In this document: one piece after another, positions 1 through 9,954 of the stretch
Layout: every line of letters starts with the position of its first letter
Numbering within the stretch: position 1 is the stretch's first letter
Assembly: GCF_026151205.1 (NCBI RefSeq)
Contig: NC_087082.1
Location: 13,239,865 to 13,303,864 of the forward strand
Direction of reading: 5' to 3'
From: Bolinopsis microptera
Taxonomy: Eukaryota > Ctenophora > Tentaculata > Lobata > Bolinopsidae
Length of the DNA: 64,000 nucleotides
The notes under the pieces: generated by a model
Seen by the model: the letters and a program-made list of their open reading frames with translations, nothing else
Database searches by the model: none
What the model was told of the DNA's origin: nothing
Translations under genes and position numbers: made by a program

Positions 1-154
1 ACAGCTTTTTTAAATGAGTTTAAATATAATGTAAATGTAAATTAATAAGTTTTCTTACCCTGGGCTCTGGAGTTAAAACTGAAATTGCTATTGTATACAG
101 TTATCATATTATCCATAATTCAACGATCCACTAGAATTGAAATACCCCTAATAG

Positions 155-2384
155 ATTTGGGACCGGAGGAGCAAGGAAGTTGAGCAACAGTTCACACCGT
201 CAAGCTGGCAAAAAGCCAAGAGGAGTAAACTAGGATGTCACATAACTTGTCTAGATGTTTGGGATGATTGGGTGGTATGTGGGGGTGGTCCTAACCTCTC
301 TTTGTGGTACCTCAAAGAAGGTACATACCTATTATCTAGTACCCCTCACAATATGCAAGTTAAAGTGTACATCTCTATTATAATTCAGAGAATTGTTTTT
401 GTATGATAAAATTCGGTAAAAAGCAAAAGGTTGCAAAGTAACCATGGTAACGACCAAAAAGGGTTGTTACACGCACGTGCGCGTGCAAAGATTGTTAGAA
501 CGGCATTTTTATCGGTTTTGTTGATATTACGTTGTGTTTAGTGCGAGCAATATTTTTATCGGCTGTATCTTCGGTTGTGTAGGATATTTGTTGATTAAAC
601 TTACTAACAAAAAATACTATTAGCTTCCTTCCTGTGACCACGGGTTTTCTAGTTTATAATATAATATGTATTGCCTGTGCCCATGGAATTGGAAAGGAAT
701 ATTTTCTAATTCTAAGGTCTGTAGAACTGTTGATTATTTTTTTCTTAAAACTTATAAACTTACTGACACTCTCTGTAAATATTTGTCATAGCTTTTGAAA
801 ACCACTGTTTTGCCAGAGAGTGGGATAGCCCTGTTGGATATGGGGGATGCAGTACCATCAGTTGTTCGCTTCATGCCAGATACCATTGTAGCTGCAGGAA
901 ACTCACCTTATCTCATGCACTGGGGATTATCAGGAAAACTCAAATATAAGGTAAGAATATCCTGTGTTTGATAGTTGCAGGCTGGGTGGTTTTAAAATAC
1001 TAGATTGGACATGAAATTATAGTTAGTGGACACAGTGGGCTGTGAGTGGGGGTCATGCTAGCATAGGGTATTTTAGACCATCACACATGCCCCTAACTTT
1101 GTTTCTACGGTAATTTGGGTATAAAAATACGATTCCAATCATTTACAGGGCCGAAAATGTCTCAGAAAAAATTTTTGGACCGATTTTGAGCAATCTTGTA
1201 GTCCAAAAATAGGAGGCTGATCCCAGGAAAAGTTGTTTTTTTAGAGGTTTAATCAATTTTAAAGCTCTTTTATGAACTGTAAACGAAGGACAGCTATCTT
1301 AGAAACTCAAATCTTTTTGAATTATGAAAAAATATTGATCAGAACAAAAGTTGTGCCCATTTATATGACCAAAATTTTCTGAAACACCAAATTGTTCCTG
1401 TTATTTTCAAAAATTTCGTTTAAAATCACGATTTTTTGGATTTTTATCAATTTTAACTATAATAATTGAGATATCTTGATTTTTCATCCATATGCATCTG
1501 GTCTAGGATGCAAAAAATGCCACAAACATGGAGAATAACTAAAATATGTCAATTTAATAGCAAAATTGAGCTCATAAATTATCTAAAAATGCAGCAAATT
1601 TTACCCAATTTTTGAGTTTCTTAATTTTTTAAACAGATATAACCCAAAGTTGCCCAAAGTGATTCATATTGCATCTGATTGGGAATTGTCTAAGCTTTCT
1701 AATGATACCATGCATTATATCGAACTATTGCAAACAAACAACGATTTCTGTCATCAAATACCCCAAAAATTGCCTAAAATACACGCCATAAAAAAGGCGC
1801 GGTCAAAAATCAGGTGAAAATGTTAAAGTCATACAGTTTTTTTAGATGGCTGAGTATTCTTAAGTACTATACTGTATTTCAATTATTAAAAACTGCCTTA
1901 ATCAGGCATTTTAGCCCAAAATAATAAATATTAGGCAATTTTTGGTTGAAAAATGCAAAATTTCTTGACAGTGAAAAATGGTATTTTTTCACGCGACGCC
2001 ATTTTGGCATCTTACAAAGTTTTTAATTACGGTTTTTTGCATGAAATCGGGCTAGCTTTTCACAATAAGAAAAGCTTATTTTCAAAGAAATTTAAGAAAG
2101 TCGATTTTAGGCCTATGCTAGCATGGTAGCCCACTGTGGTGGAGGTGATGGATATGTTCATTTAATTACCCAATTATAATCACCCAATAATTATCTTGAC
2201 TGCTCCACCAACTCTCCACACCTTAATTACACAGGTGACCAGTAAACTAGAATCAGTGAAAGACATATCAGTTAACACTGTTGCGAGAGAACAGCCTGTA
2301 CTTCTCGCTGCCGGTACTCCTTCAGATATAAATGTGTTCTTAGACCTTGGTTATCTTAGTCACACTGTACCCTTTTTAGTGTAG
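155..2384 (+). CDS. THOC6: THO complex subunit 6-like, C-terminal exons (partial gene)
   Basis: THOC6 is a WD40 subunit of the THO/TREX complex, which couples transcription to mRNA export in the nucleus. Three exons are visible: 155-320, 817-950 and 2235-2384, the last ending in TAG. All junctions are AG/GT and phases agree (phase 1, then phase 0), giving about 149 residues. Sequence landmarks are a WD-type IWDRRSKEV, then DDWVVCGGGPNLSLWYL, AAGNSPYLMHWGLSGKL and a terminal NVFLDLGY. These match, in order, my recollection of the vertebrate THOC6 C-terminus (VCGGGPALTLWHL, NQWQLSGEL, VDVFTNLGYRA). The earlier WD repeats lie upstream of the window. The 3' intron (951-2234) carries a Transib-like insertion. 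Another WD40 protein is possible but less likely, because the final GY motif matches well. Confidence 0.75.
1031..2138. mobile_element. Non-autonomous Transib-like DNA transposon in THOC6 intron
   Basis: An element of 1,108 bp begins CACAGTGGGCT and ends with the reverse complement AGCCCACTGTG. It is flanked directly by a 5-bp duplication GTGGA (1026-1030 and 2139-2143). Both ends share a second inverted block, CATGCTAGCATAGG, which contains the palindrome ATGCTAGCAT. That block lies 16 bp inside the heptamer on the left and 6 bp inside on the right. Termini of the type CACWRTG and 5-bp duplications are the known signature of Transib and RAG-like transposons. No long open frame is present, so the copy needs a transposase from elsewhere. 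Superfamily assignment rests only on ends and duplication length. Confidence 0.65.
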
Positions 2385-2989
2385 TATTTGATGATGCATG
2401 TTGTGAAATTGCTTGACTTGCTTTCAATTCTTTTGCAAGATAAAACTGATAAATTTCAACTTAGATTATAAAAACTTAAGAACTGAAACACGTTTATTTA
2501 TCAGGCCTGATATTTTTTGGACCACGGAAAGATTTTTATTTGAAAGCTTGTATAATATTAATGCTGCTCATGCCAAATTATTCTATTTAAAGATGTTATT
2601 CACAAACACCTAATATTTTACACTCGAACCAGTCTTTGCCAGAAATTAGGTCTTGTCTTCTCACGAGTATCAATATTTGAATAATTGAATTTTATGATGT
2701 TGAATGTTTATTAATTGAGTAAAACTTCAAAAACAGTTTGAATAGAGCTTTTTTATGGAACCTAGATGTAGCCTACAACATTACTGCGTACCTTCATATT
2801 ACCCATATCCTAATTCTATTAATTCAAATTCTTTTCACTTGATGCGGAAAAGAAGATCAGTAAATAAACACTGTTTTATTAGACTGGTGTTTGATCACGA
2901 GTCTAGGCATCGTTATAAAATTCTTCTTTTTCTACTACTCATTACATTATCTAGGCACATGAATAATTTGAAGCACCTATGCTGAAAGA
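2385..2989. other. AT-rich spacer without recognisable gene
   Basis: This is the 3' flank of THOC6 and the 5' flank of the acyltransferase gene. Short open frames occur, but none shows recognisable protein features or credible splice borders. Confidence 0.5.
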
Positions 2990-3916
2990 ATGGAGAAGAT
3001 AATCCCTTTAAGATCTTCAGAAATCCCCAAAGATAAGACCCTCTTTAAGCTTCAATTAAAATTTATTGAGGAAGGGTGGATTAAGGAGGAATGTACAGTT
3101 CAATTTTTCCGGTCGAAGCAAGGAAATATTTTTGGAATCATCTTCCATCTTGATAAGCAAGGACTGATTGACGGTCCTTTTGGGATAACCCTTTACATCG
3201 ATGACAATGCAAACATTACTGAAGTTAATACATTTCTCCAGGATATTTTACTTTGTGAAGGAAATTTAGAACGCTTTAGCAAGCAGGCTATTGGAATTGC
3301 TTTACAGTCGTCAAAGTTGTATGAATGTGTATTAAAGCGGATAGAAGAGAAAATAGGTTCACGTTATAGAGAGGAGCATTCGATTTACAAACACAAAATG
3401 TTCAAGTCTCCAATAGAATCTATGGTGGACATACCAATGCCTCAAGGCTACAAAATAGGGCCATTGTTAGAGAACCATATCAACTTTATAGTAAAACATT
3501 GGGCAATTGATATTGAGCTGCATTCGGATCCAGACACACCGACAGAGAACTTTTCAGACTTTCCATTTCGCCCATTAGTCGTATCAAATATTACAGAAAG
3601 GCCTGGATTTGGTGTATTTTCTGAGAGTAACCCTGTTACACCAGTAGCATGGGCAGCGTTTTACCCTGGAGGGGACGTGGGGATGCTCCACGTCTTAGAG
3701 AAACATCGTGGAAAGAAACTGGGTCGCATTATCCTCCGACACATGCTGAAGGTACTTCGAGAGGCACACGGTTCGGACTACCGGACACAGGGCTTTGTAA
3801 AGTTACACAATGTTGCGTCTATGAATTTGTTATCATCCGAGGGGTGGGAAGAACAGCCTTACAATAACAAACGGATCTTCTTTCACGAAGATTTTCTTCA
3901 GCAACTTAAGAAATAG
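2990..3916 (+). CDS. Glycine N-acyltransferase-like protein (GNAT fold), single exon
   Basis: The 308-residue open frame starts at an ATG with an in-frame TGA twelve bases upstream and has no intron. Residues about 205-300 form a GNAT/FR47 domain. Visible parts are TPVAWAAFYPGGDVGMLHV (the beta4 strand region), HRGKKLGRIILRHML (the acetyl/acyl-CoA binding R-x-x-G-x-G/A-like turn) and FVKLHNVASMNLLSSEGW (the N-x-x-S-x-x-L-x-x-x-G-W motif near the end of GNAT folds). The N-terminal half, with IPMPQGYKIGPLLENHINFI, resembles the substrate-side domain of GLYAT proteins. These enzymes transfer acyl groups from acyl-CoA to glycine or other amines, usually in mitochondria; location and substrate here are not shown by the sequence. 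A possible polyadenylation signal AATAAA lies near 4176. Loss of introns could mean a retrocopy origin, but the frame is intact. Confidence 0.75.
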   Translation: MEKIIPLRSSEIPKDKTLFKLQLKFIEEGWIKEECTVQFFRSKQGNIFGIIFHLDKQGLIDGPFGITLYIDDNANITEVNTFLQDILLCEGNLERFSKQAIGIALQSSKLYECVLKRIEEKIGSRYREEHSIYKHKMFKSPIESMVDIPMPQGYKIGPLLENHINFIVKHWAIDIELHSDPDTPTENFSDFPFRPLVVSNITERPGFGVFSESNPVTPVAWAAFYPGGDVGMLHVLEKHRGKKLGRIILRHMLKVLREAHGSDYRTQGFVKLHNVASMNLLSSEGWEEQPYNNKRIFFHEDFLQQLKK

Positions 3917-4527
3917 GCGCTTTAATCAGAAATTATAGATTTTTTTAGTAATTTTAATTTTAAACAGATTTTCTATCTTTTTATGGGGATATAATCTTAT
4001 TATTAAAAGGATGACATATTTAATTCAAAGACATTATCTCTGTAATATCTAAACTAGTAACGCCGTTAGAGCCAGCCACTTTGGCTTACATTTTAAAGTT
4101 TGGCTAAGTGGTCATGATGATGATGAAACTAATACCATTATTTCGAATGACTTAGATTAACTTTTGATTAATTTGAATAAACGTTTAAGTACAGATATTT
4201 CTGTGCGAGGACCTAGAGACAGATCCTAATCCAATCAAAGCTGTTTGGTTAAAATTATATGTTGATCACCTTCTTCAGTTATATCAATATTGTTTTTAAC
4301 TAATACTTGATACGTTTTAAAACGTAAAAAATATTCTGATTTATGTTCCTTTTCACTCACTTGTTGTTGACTGATGTGATCAGGATTTATATAATTTGAA
4401 TTTAAACTCATTTATTTCAAAACGTGTCACTTCATATCTCAAAGTTCTGCAAACTAACCAAAATTATTCCTCACAAGTCATTGTCGTTAAGCTAGACTTC
4501 AAAACTGACTTCACCCGCTTTCTGAAA
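3917..4527. other. AT-rich spacer, probable 3' UTR of acyltransferase
   Basis: Contains an AATAAA near 4176 that could end the acyltransferase transcript. No other coding or RNA feature was recognised. Confidence 0.45.
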
Positions 4528-5647
4528 ATGAAGAATAAGATACAACACACAGTGAAAGTGGTAACAAAAAGTGAAGTGATAGAATGCAGTGGAGCAGTGT
4601 TATGTCAACACAGTGGTATTCTCCAGCAACTAGTTGCTAAGGACAACGAACTTTTCCTAGATAACTACACTCACGTACAGGACTGTCTGCTAGTTCTTCA
4701 CGGAGCTGAGGTTTCTCTTAACATGGACAATATCCTGGATCTTATGAAGTTCAGTGTTCAGTTTGGTATCAACGAGGTTTACTTGCAGTGCCTGGACTGG
4801 ATTGAGACTAATTTTAGTGTGGAGAACTTTCTGGAGATATTTAATATATGCAGCAGTGTTTCAAAATTTGCAAAACTTTGTGGAACTGAGTTACTTAAAG
4901 ATCCATGTATTCATATCGCTACGTATTTGAAGATGGTTGGACCTGATGCTGTAGTGAATCTTTATAAGAGTGATTCTGAGGTCAATCAAACTGATCTGCT
5001 CAAGTTTATGTTTGCCACAAAAGTTCTCGTCAGTTGTTTTGCTGATTTGATTTGCAAAATAGTTTCGGAAGAAAACGTCGCAATGGTGCTTCCTTTGCTT
5101 TGTAACAGCTTTGATGAGATTACGAAATTCTCCGAGAGAAATTTTCGCTGTCTGATCACGAAAATTGATTCCGCATCCATTGAAACTCTTGCGCCCAAAG
5201 GATATATTGATTATAAGAAGAAGCTTTGGTCAATTCTCATGGAAGCACGATCTCCTTGTAGTATTCCTCATTTTCTGTTTGATGGGGTGATTTGTCTCAC
5301 TGATGCTATAGTTAAAGACAAGCTTTGGAAGAAAATGAACAAAGATCAAATTATAGAAGCACATAGGCTCTTTGATACACACTCGAAACATTTTATCTAC
5401 TCAGAAATTATGATTGCTTGGATCGTTGAGAACAAACCATCCCCAGGAAACTGTGACTGAACTTCTTCTGGAATTAAAACCATACCAACTTGGTCCTGAC
5501 TACGTTTCCATGTTGAATGATAAATTCAAAGTTCTTGGTTATACTGAAACCATATATCAGCTCCGTTATTTTCCACTTGGAGGCTCCCAAACCATTTCAT
5601 ATCAGAGACCATCTATCATCACCAAGTTAGTAATGGGTGCGGTATAG
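4528..5647 (+). pseudogene. BTB/POZ-domain protein gene with a 1-nt frameshift near its 3' end
   Basis: The frame beginning at ATG 4528 encodes a BTB/POZ domain at residues about 5-110. Visible landmarks are VVTKSEVIECSGAVLCQHS, LFLDNYTHVQDCLLVLHGA and the helix MKFSVQFGINEVYLQC, followed by a BACK-like helical region. BTB domains mediate oligomerisation and often recruit cullin-3 ligases; no second domain was recognised. The frame stops at 5460, but the +1 frame continues without a break (VTELLLELKPYQLGPDYVS and onward) to the stop at 5647. The shift falls at CCATCCCCAGG around 5440. Either a single base was gained there (pseudogene or sequencing error) or the last codons are simply lost. 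The open frame extends upstream of 4528 but without an earlier ATG. Single-exon BTB genes of this type often occur as multicopy families. Confidence 0.6.
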
Positions 5648-5738
5648 GTATGCAGTTTACAATTCATTGTAGGAGTAATGTCAGCCAAGTCAACCTCACT
5701 ATGTCTCGTTTGGTCGACCTGAGAAGGGGGTGATGCAA

Positions 5739-5901
5739 CGTCAATTAATGTCAGTATTCCATAAAAACCCCAAACTGACATTGACATTAATTGACATTAA
5801 TTGACATTAATTGACATTAATTGACATTAATTGACATTAAATGACATTAATTGACATTAATTGACATTAATTGACATTAATTGACATTAATTGACATTAA
5901 T
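5739..5901 (+). repeat. Hairpin followed by a 10-bp minisatellite (TTGACATTAA), copy 1
   Basis: An inverted pair TGTCAGT...ACTGACA forms a short hairpin. It is followed by twelve head-to-tail units of TTGACATTAA (5781-5900), eleven identical and one with a single change. The same hairpin plus repeat recurs at about 7858-7975 in the same orientation. Confidence 0.85.
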
Positions 5902-6317
5902 TTGTCTTGAAATTTGAGATTATCATTATGTTTGTTTGTTTGTTTGGGCCCGGACGGTGCCGGTGGTTCTAATGACCATTTACTAAAATACATAAATACA
6001 AAATACAATATAGTATAAATATTATAATCAGAAGTTTTATAAATCCTATCCGTCCAAGTTAAACTTGAAGGGCGCTACACGCACGACGAAAACTCCCTTT
6101 AATGTGAGCTGAAGTAGACTACTAGTAGTAGAGCTAGTAGCGCTTGAAATTGACAGAACTGAAAACGAAATCTGACAATTGTCGCGAAAACTGACAGTTT
6201 TGTGTGCTCAAAGTGTCGAGAAATACTGACAGTGCAAGACTGGGCACACAAGAGTGAGTTAAAAACATCCTCCACATAAAAACTTGAATACACTAATAAT
6301 AATAAATTATTACACAC
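5902..6317. other. Spacer with a short GTTT run, no gene seen
   Basis: Holds a short (GTTT) run near 5930 and the flank of the LINE ORF1 relic. No coding sequence was recognised. Confidence 0.4.
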
Positions 6318-6950
6318 AAGCTCATTCTGCAGTCTTATTAGTCTTATCAGTACTCTTTATAGCACCGTTTCTGATAAAGTGTAGCTTATCAGGCTGCTCA
6401 GTTACCAGTCGTTTCATGTCCCTGACGAGTTCTCTTTGCTTGGCTCTCTGTTCTGGAGATCGATCTGGGCTGATAAAAACAGTTTAAACTTTTCCGTTGC
6501 TCGCAGGTTTCTCGATTTAGCGAGAATCTGATTAACAATTGTTGCACTTGCCGCAGTCACTTTAACTGGTCTCACAGCCTTGCCAGGTTTGAGCTTTCCG
6601 ACTCTGCTAGCTTCGATTCTGGGTTTCTCTCCGATTGCTAAAAACACTTCACTGACCACGGTGCTGAGCTCCTCATTGTCCTGCTCCGATAAACCAAAAA
6701 TCATCAGATTTTTGTTTCGGTCTTCCTCCTGTACCACAGTTTTCAGCACTTTTCTTGATCATTTCAGAACTGACAGGCTTCTGAGATTCTGGACAATTCG
6801 CCTGTAATACCGAGCTGAAGGATTTGAATCAGCCTTGACAGACTCTCCGACTGACGATTTTAATGACGTCTTGCAACGCTTCCAACGTTTCATTTTGCAG
6901 GCTAGTAGTTCTTGACTGAGCTTAATGATGGACTCCCTGTGTCTCGAACA
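6318..6950 (-). mobile_element. LINE ORF1-type protein relic
   Basis: Read on the minus strand, frames separated by at least two frameshifts give a coiled-coil-like LQNETLEALQDVI, then EEDRNKNLMIFGLSEQ, ASRVGKLKPGKAVRPVKV and SPDRSPEQRAKQRELVRDM. That order, an N-terminal coil followed by an RRM-like KN-I-x-FGL core and a C-terminal S-P-D-R-x-x-x-Q-R block, is typical of the RNA-binding ORF1 proteins of CR1/L2/L1-type LINEs. No reverse transcriptase follows, so this is a detached, decayed fragment. The stop and frameshifts make expression as one protein unlikely. Confidence 0.65.
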
Positions 6951-7857
6951 TCTGAGTTTAACTGAGTTTTGCGGCCATCTTGTAGTCCGTGGTACGACAC
7001 CAGTGAACTCCCTCCAAATATCTTAATGCCTCGTGGCAACAAGTTACACGCAGTGTCCTTGTTCATCTTCTTCATTCACGCAGAAGGGGATAGTTGCTTC
7101 ATTGCTGTGATCTCCACTCGTACATAGCGCTAGCTGAGAGGTTCAACTGAGTCTCTCCTTAACATGTTGATATCCTTTCACCATACTCGCTGGCGGGATG
7201 GTCATGGTCGGGTAACACGGTGATACACAAAGCCTCTGTAGCTGCACGTTACAATCAACAAGATAAGCACAAGATAAGAGAGTAAGAAAAGAGCAACGTA
7301 TGCAATTAGTGTAATACTGAAACTGAGATAAATATCAAGATAATCCACTCAATGTAAGTTAGACCGGTTCCAAAAAACAAAAAGTCCCCTTGAATAATTA
7401 ATGAGTATGTTCTTATCTTGTTGATCCATAGGTTCAAAACCACCAAAAAAAATTACAGCTTCCAACTCTTCCAGCTTCGTCCCCACCGGCCACTCCCATA
7501 TTTTTATTGGTTTCTTATACGAGGTAAAATATCTTGAATCGGCTTTTTTAGTATGAAGAGTAATGTTAACTGTTTAAGAATTCGTTTATTCAAATATAAA
7601 TGTCATGAAGGCATTTCGTTTAATATGTGGTTTTAAGTTTTCTGATGATGTTGAGAACCACGCCTTGGTGGCCACGCCCATTTAAGAAAATTAAATTGTT
7701 GGAAAAACCGTAATTATTTTAGTTTTATATTGTTTAATGATCTTAATTTTTCACATTTCACATTTCCATATGTGATTATTAGAGAATAAATTTATGATAT
7801 AAACGTTCTAAATTGCAAAAAATGTAGAACTACATAATCTCTGGTCGAAAAATATCG
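6951..7857. other. Spacer, probably old repeat sequence
   Basis: May include the 5' end of the LINE to its left. I see no splice-bounded coding segment or RNA gene. Confidence 0.35.
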
Positions 7858-7975
7858 TGTCAATTAAAGTCAGTATTCCGATAATTTTGCAAAACTGACA
7901 TTGACATTATTGACATTAATATACATTAAATTGACATTACTTGACATATAATTGACATTAATTGACATAATTGAC
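7858..7975 (+). repeat. Hairpin followed by a degenerate TTGACATTAA minisatellite, copy 2
   Basis: Repeats the arrangement of copy 1 (GTCAATTAA-GTCAGTATTCC, spacer, ACTGACATTGACATTA), but the 10-bp units are degraded. It runs into a tract of about 14 C residues at 7987-8000. Confidence 0.75.
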
Positions 7976-8000
7976 GTGCATCCACCCCCCCCCCCCCCTG

Positions 8001-8257
8001 AGAATGGTGACGAAAGATTCCACTGGGTTTGGTACAAAACTAACCCTCCATGTAACGATTCTGATGATTTCCTAAGATGTCCCCTTGATACAGTTCAGAA
8101 CACAGGGGAGAAGGAGAGGATTATGTTTTATGGAACAACTAAAGATAACGTTCACCTTCAATTTCATACTGACTGCGATGATGCTATTTCTAAGTGGAAC
8201 ACTGGTGGACATGATTTGAATGTTAAATGTGTACAGTTTGATAAACTTTCAAATTAA
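8001..8257 (+). CDS. Possible last exon of an unrecognised cysteine-containing protein
   Basis: After a long C tract and a CTGAG that could serve as a splice acceptor, a frame of about 85 codons runs to TAA at 8255-8257. It contains GDERFHWVWYKTNPPCN, LRCPLDTVQ, FHTDCDDAISKWN and LNVKCVQFDKL. Four cysteines and several tryptophans suggest a small folded extracellular domain, but I cannot assign a family. No upstream exon was identified, and the pyrimidine tract may be a chance product of C-tract expansion. It could be an exon, a relic or a chance open frame. Confidence 0.25.
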
Positions 8258-8593
8258 AAGAACCGTTATGAGGTGAATGGTCTGAATAACTTCCGTTGCT
8301 CTTCAAACCTTGGAAAGAGAAACTGTAGTTGTAAAATATGGTAGATGTAATGGAGCTGTAATGTACGAGGTAGTGGCCGTCTTACAGGTCAAAATATATT
8401 TTATCTATGAATTTATCTTTTAAAAAACCTAAGGAAGTGTAATCGAACTCCTCGTTCATACTAATAAGTAGGATAAAGTTCGCTTATTTTACTTGGTATA
8501 GACTCCGACAAATCGTGTAAAGTTTTCTATACTTCTGCTTTTCTGTTTTCTAGTTGACTTATTTACTGACGCTGCCAACACTCTGAAGGCATA

Positions 8594-9500
8594 ATGTCCG
8601 GTTTAACAGACATTAGGTATGACAATTACACTCTGTACGGTATCCAGAGCATGACAGAACGACAACTCCTTATTGGTTACACCTCTCTTATCTCAATATC
8701 TTCCCTTATCGGGGACACTCTCATATTAGTCGGATCTTCAAGGTACAATGCAATTAAACTTCATAAGATCATGGTGGTGTTTATCCAGCACATCGCTGTT
8801 GCTGATCTGGCTTTCTCCCTGTTTAAAGCTCTGCCTGGGGCCGTTTCTCTAGCTGCGAATGATTGGATCCTAGGTCGGTTCCTCTGCTTTGCTGCATACT
8901 ATGCAACATATATCTCTGCATTATCCATGTGTCTTCTTATAAGTGCTCTAGCATTACCAAGCGCCTGATGTCAGGGATCCATTCCGCTGAAGCAATTATC
9001 TTCTTTCTCCAGTAAGTCTGCTCACATGATAGCTTGTGGTATTTGGGTTTACAGTGCCATCTTCCCTATTGCTGCCACAATAAAAGAGAAGTTCGACATT
9101 TATTTTAGTTATCTGGACTACAACTGTGAATCATACGGAGAGTGGAAGCCATTGGAGAACTTGATTTACACCTCGGCTGTTGGGTTTAGTATACTAGCCT
9201 CAGATGTGGTTACCTTGGTTAGCAGTGTAATGCTCATTCACCTGGCAAGGAAGGCCACTCAAAGAGGACTTGGGGAACTTCAATGGCGAGGAATCGCTAC
9301 TGTTCTGCTGACTGGTAGCTGTTCACATTGTATCTACCCTTCCTCTCGCCGTATACTTCGTAGGTTCGGCAATTACAAGTTCAACTCTTTTCCAAGTGGA
9401 GTTCCACAGATACGCACTCTACATAGCCCTTTTTGATACCATGGCAAACTTCTACATCTACACTATTGAACTCTCAGGAAGCTTAGAAGTTCTTGAATAG
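8594..9500 (+). pseudogene. Class A GPCR pseudogene
   Basis: The ATG-initiated frame encodes an N-terminus with an N-glycosylation motif (DNYT), TM1 (ISISSLIGDTLILVG), TM2 with the conserved IAVADLAFSLF, the first-loop NDWILGRFLC with the disulfide cysteine, and TM3. An in-frame TGA at 8966-8968, just after TM3, interrupts it. The same frame resumes with TM4 (GIWVYSAIFPIAA) and TM5 (ASDVVTLVSSVMLIHLA). Near 9300-9325 a frameshift moves TM6/TM7 into the next frame (VHIVSTLPLAVYFVG, then LYIALFDTMANFYIYTI), ending at TAG 9498-9500. The order of seven helices is that of a rhodopsin-family receptor. The DRY and NPxxY motifs are not canonical. A nonsense change plus a frameshift make this most likely non-functional. 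The ligand class cannot be told. Confidence 0.75.
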
Positions 9501-9954
9501 TCCCAAATCCGGTGTAAGTTTCCTCTCTTTCGGTTGGATCACGTGCTCTAAACGAAGACAGAACAATCACTACTGATGCAGAAGAAACTGAACGACAGAA
9601 ACTTCTGACTTAGCTGGGAAGCAGGTCCCACTCCAGGTTTCAATAATTGTTTCCATGTCCATATATGTTATATTTTCTGAATACAATATACATGCGTTTT
9701 TGGGAATCTTATCTTCATTTACTCAATTGTGGTACATAATATCAAATTACGAACTATTTTCTTTAGCAAGATTTTTGTGTTGAGGACCTAAAAAGTTAAG
9801 TTTCAAACCAGTGATTTTCATGATTAACTCCGACATGATTGCTGGATTCATTAATTGTAATATTTCTGAAACACTCTAGATAGTGGTTCACCACAGACCA
9901 CCTCCTGTTGATTAATTTGTATTTACACAGCTGTGGAAAAGAGGGAAAATATAA

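Noticed and set aside
1031-2138. Functional RAG recombination signals
   Set aside because: Heptamers match, but no nonamer is present and the context is an intronic transposon, not antigen-receptor segments.
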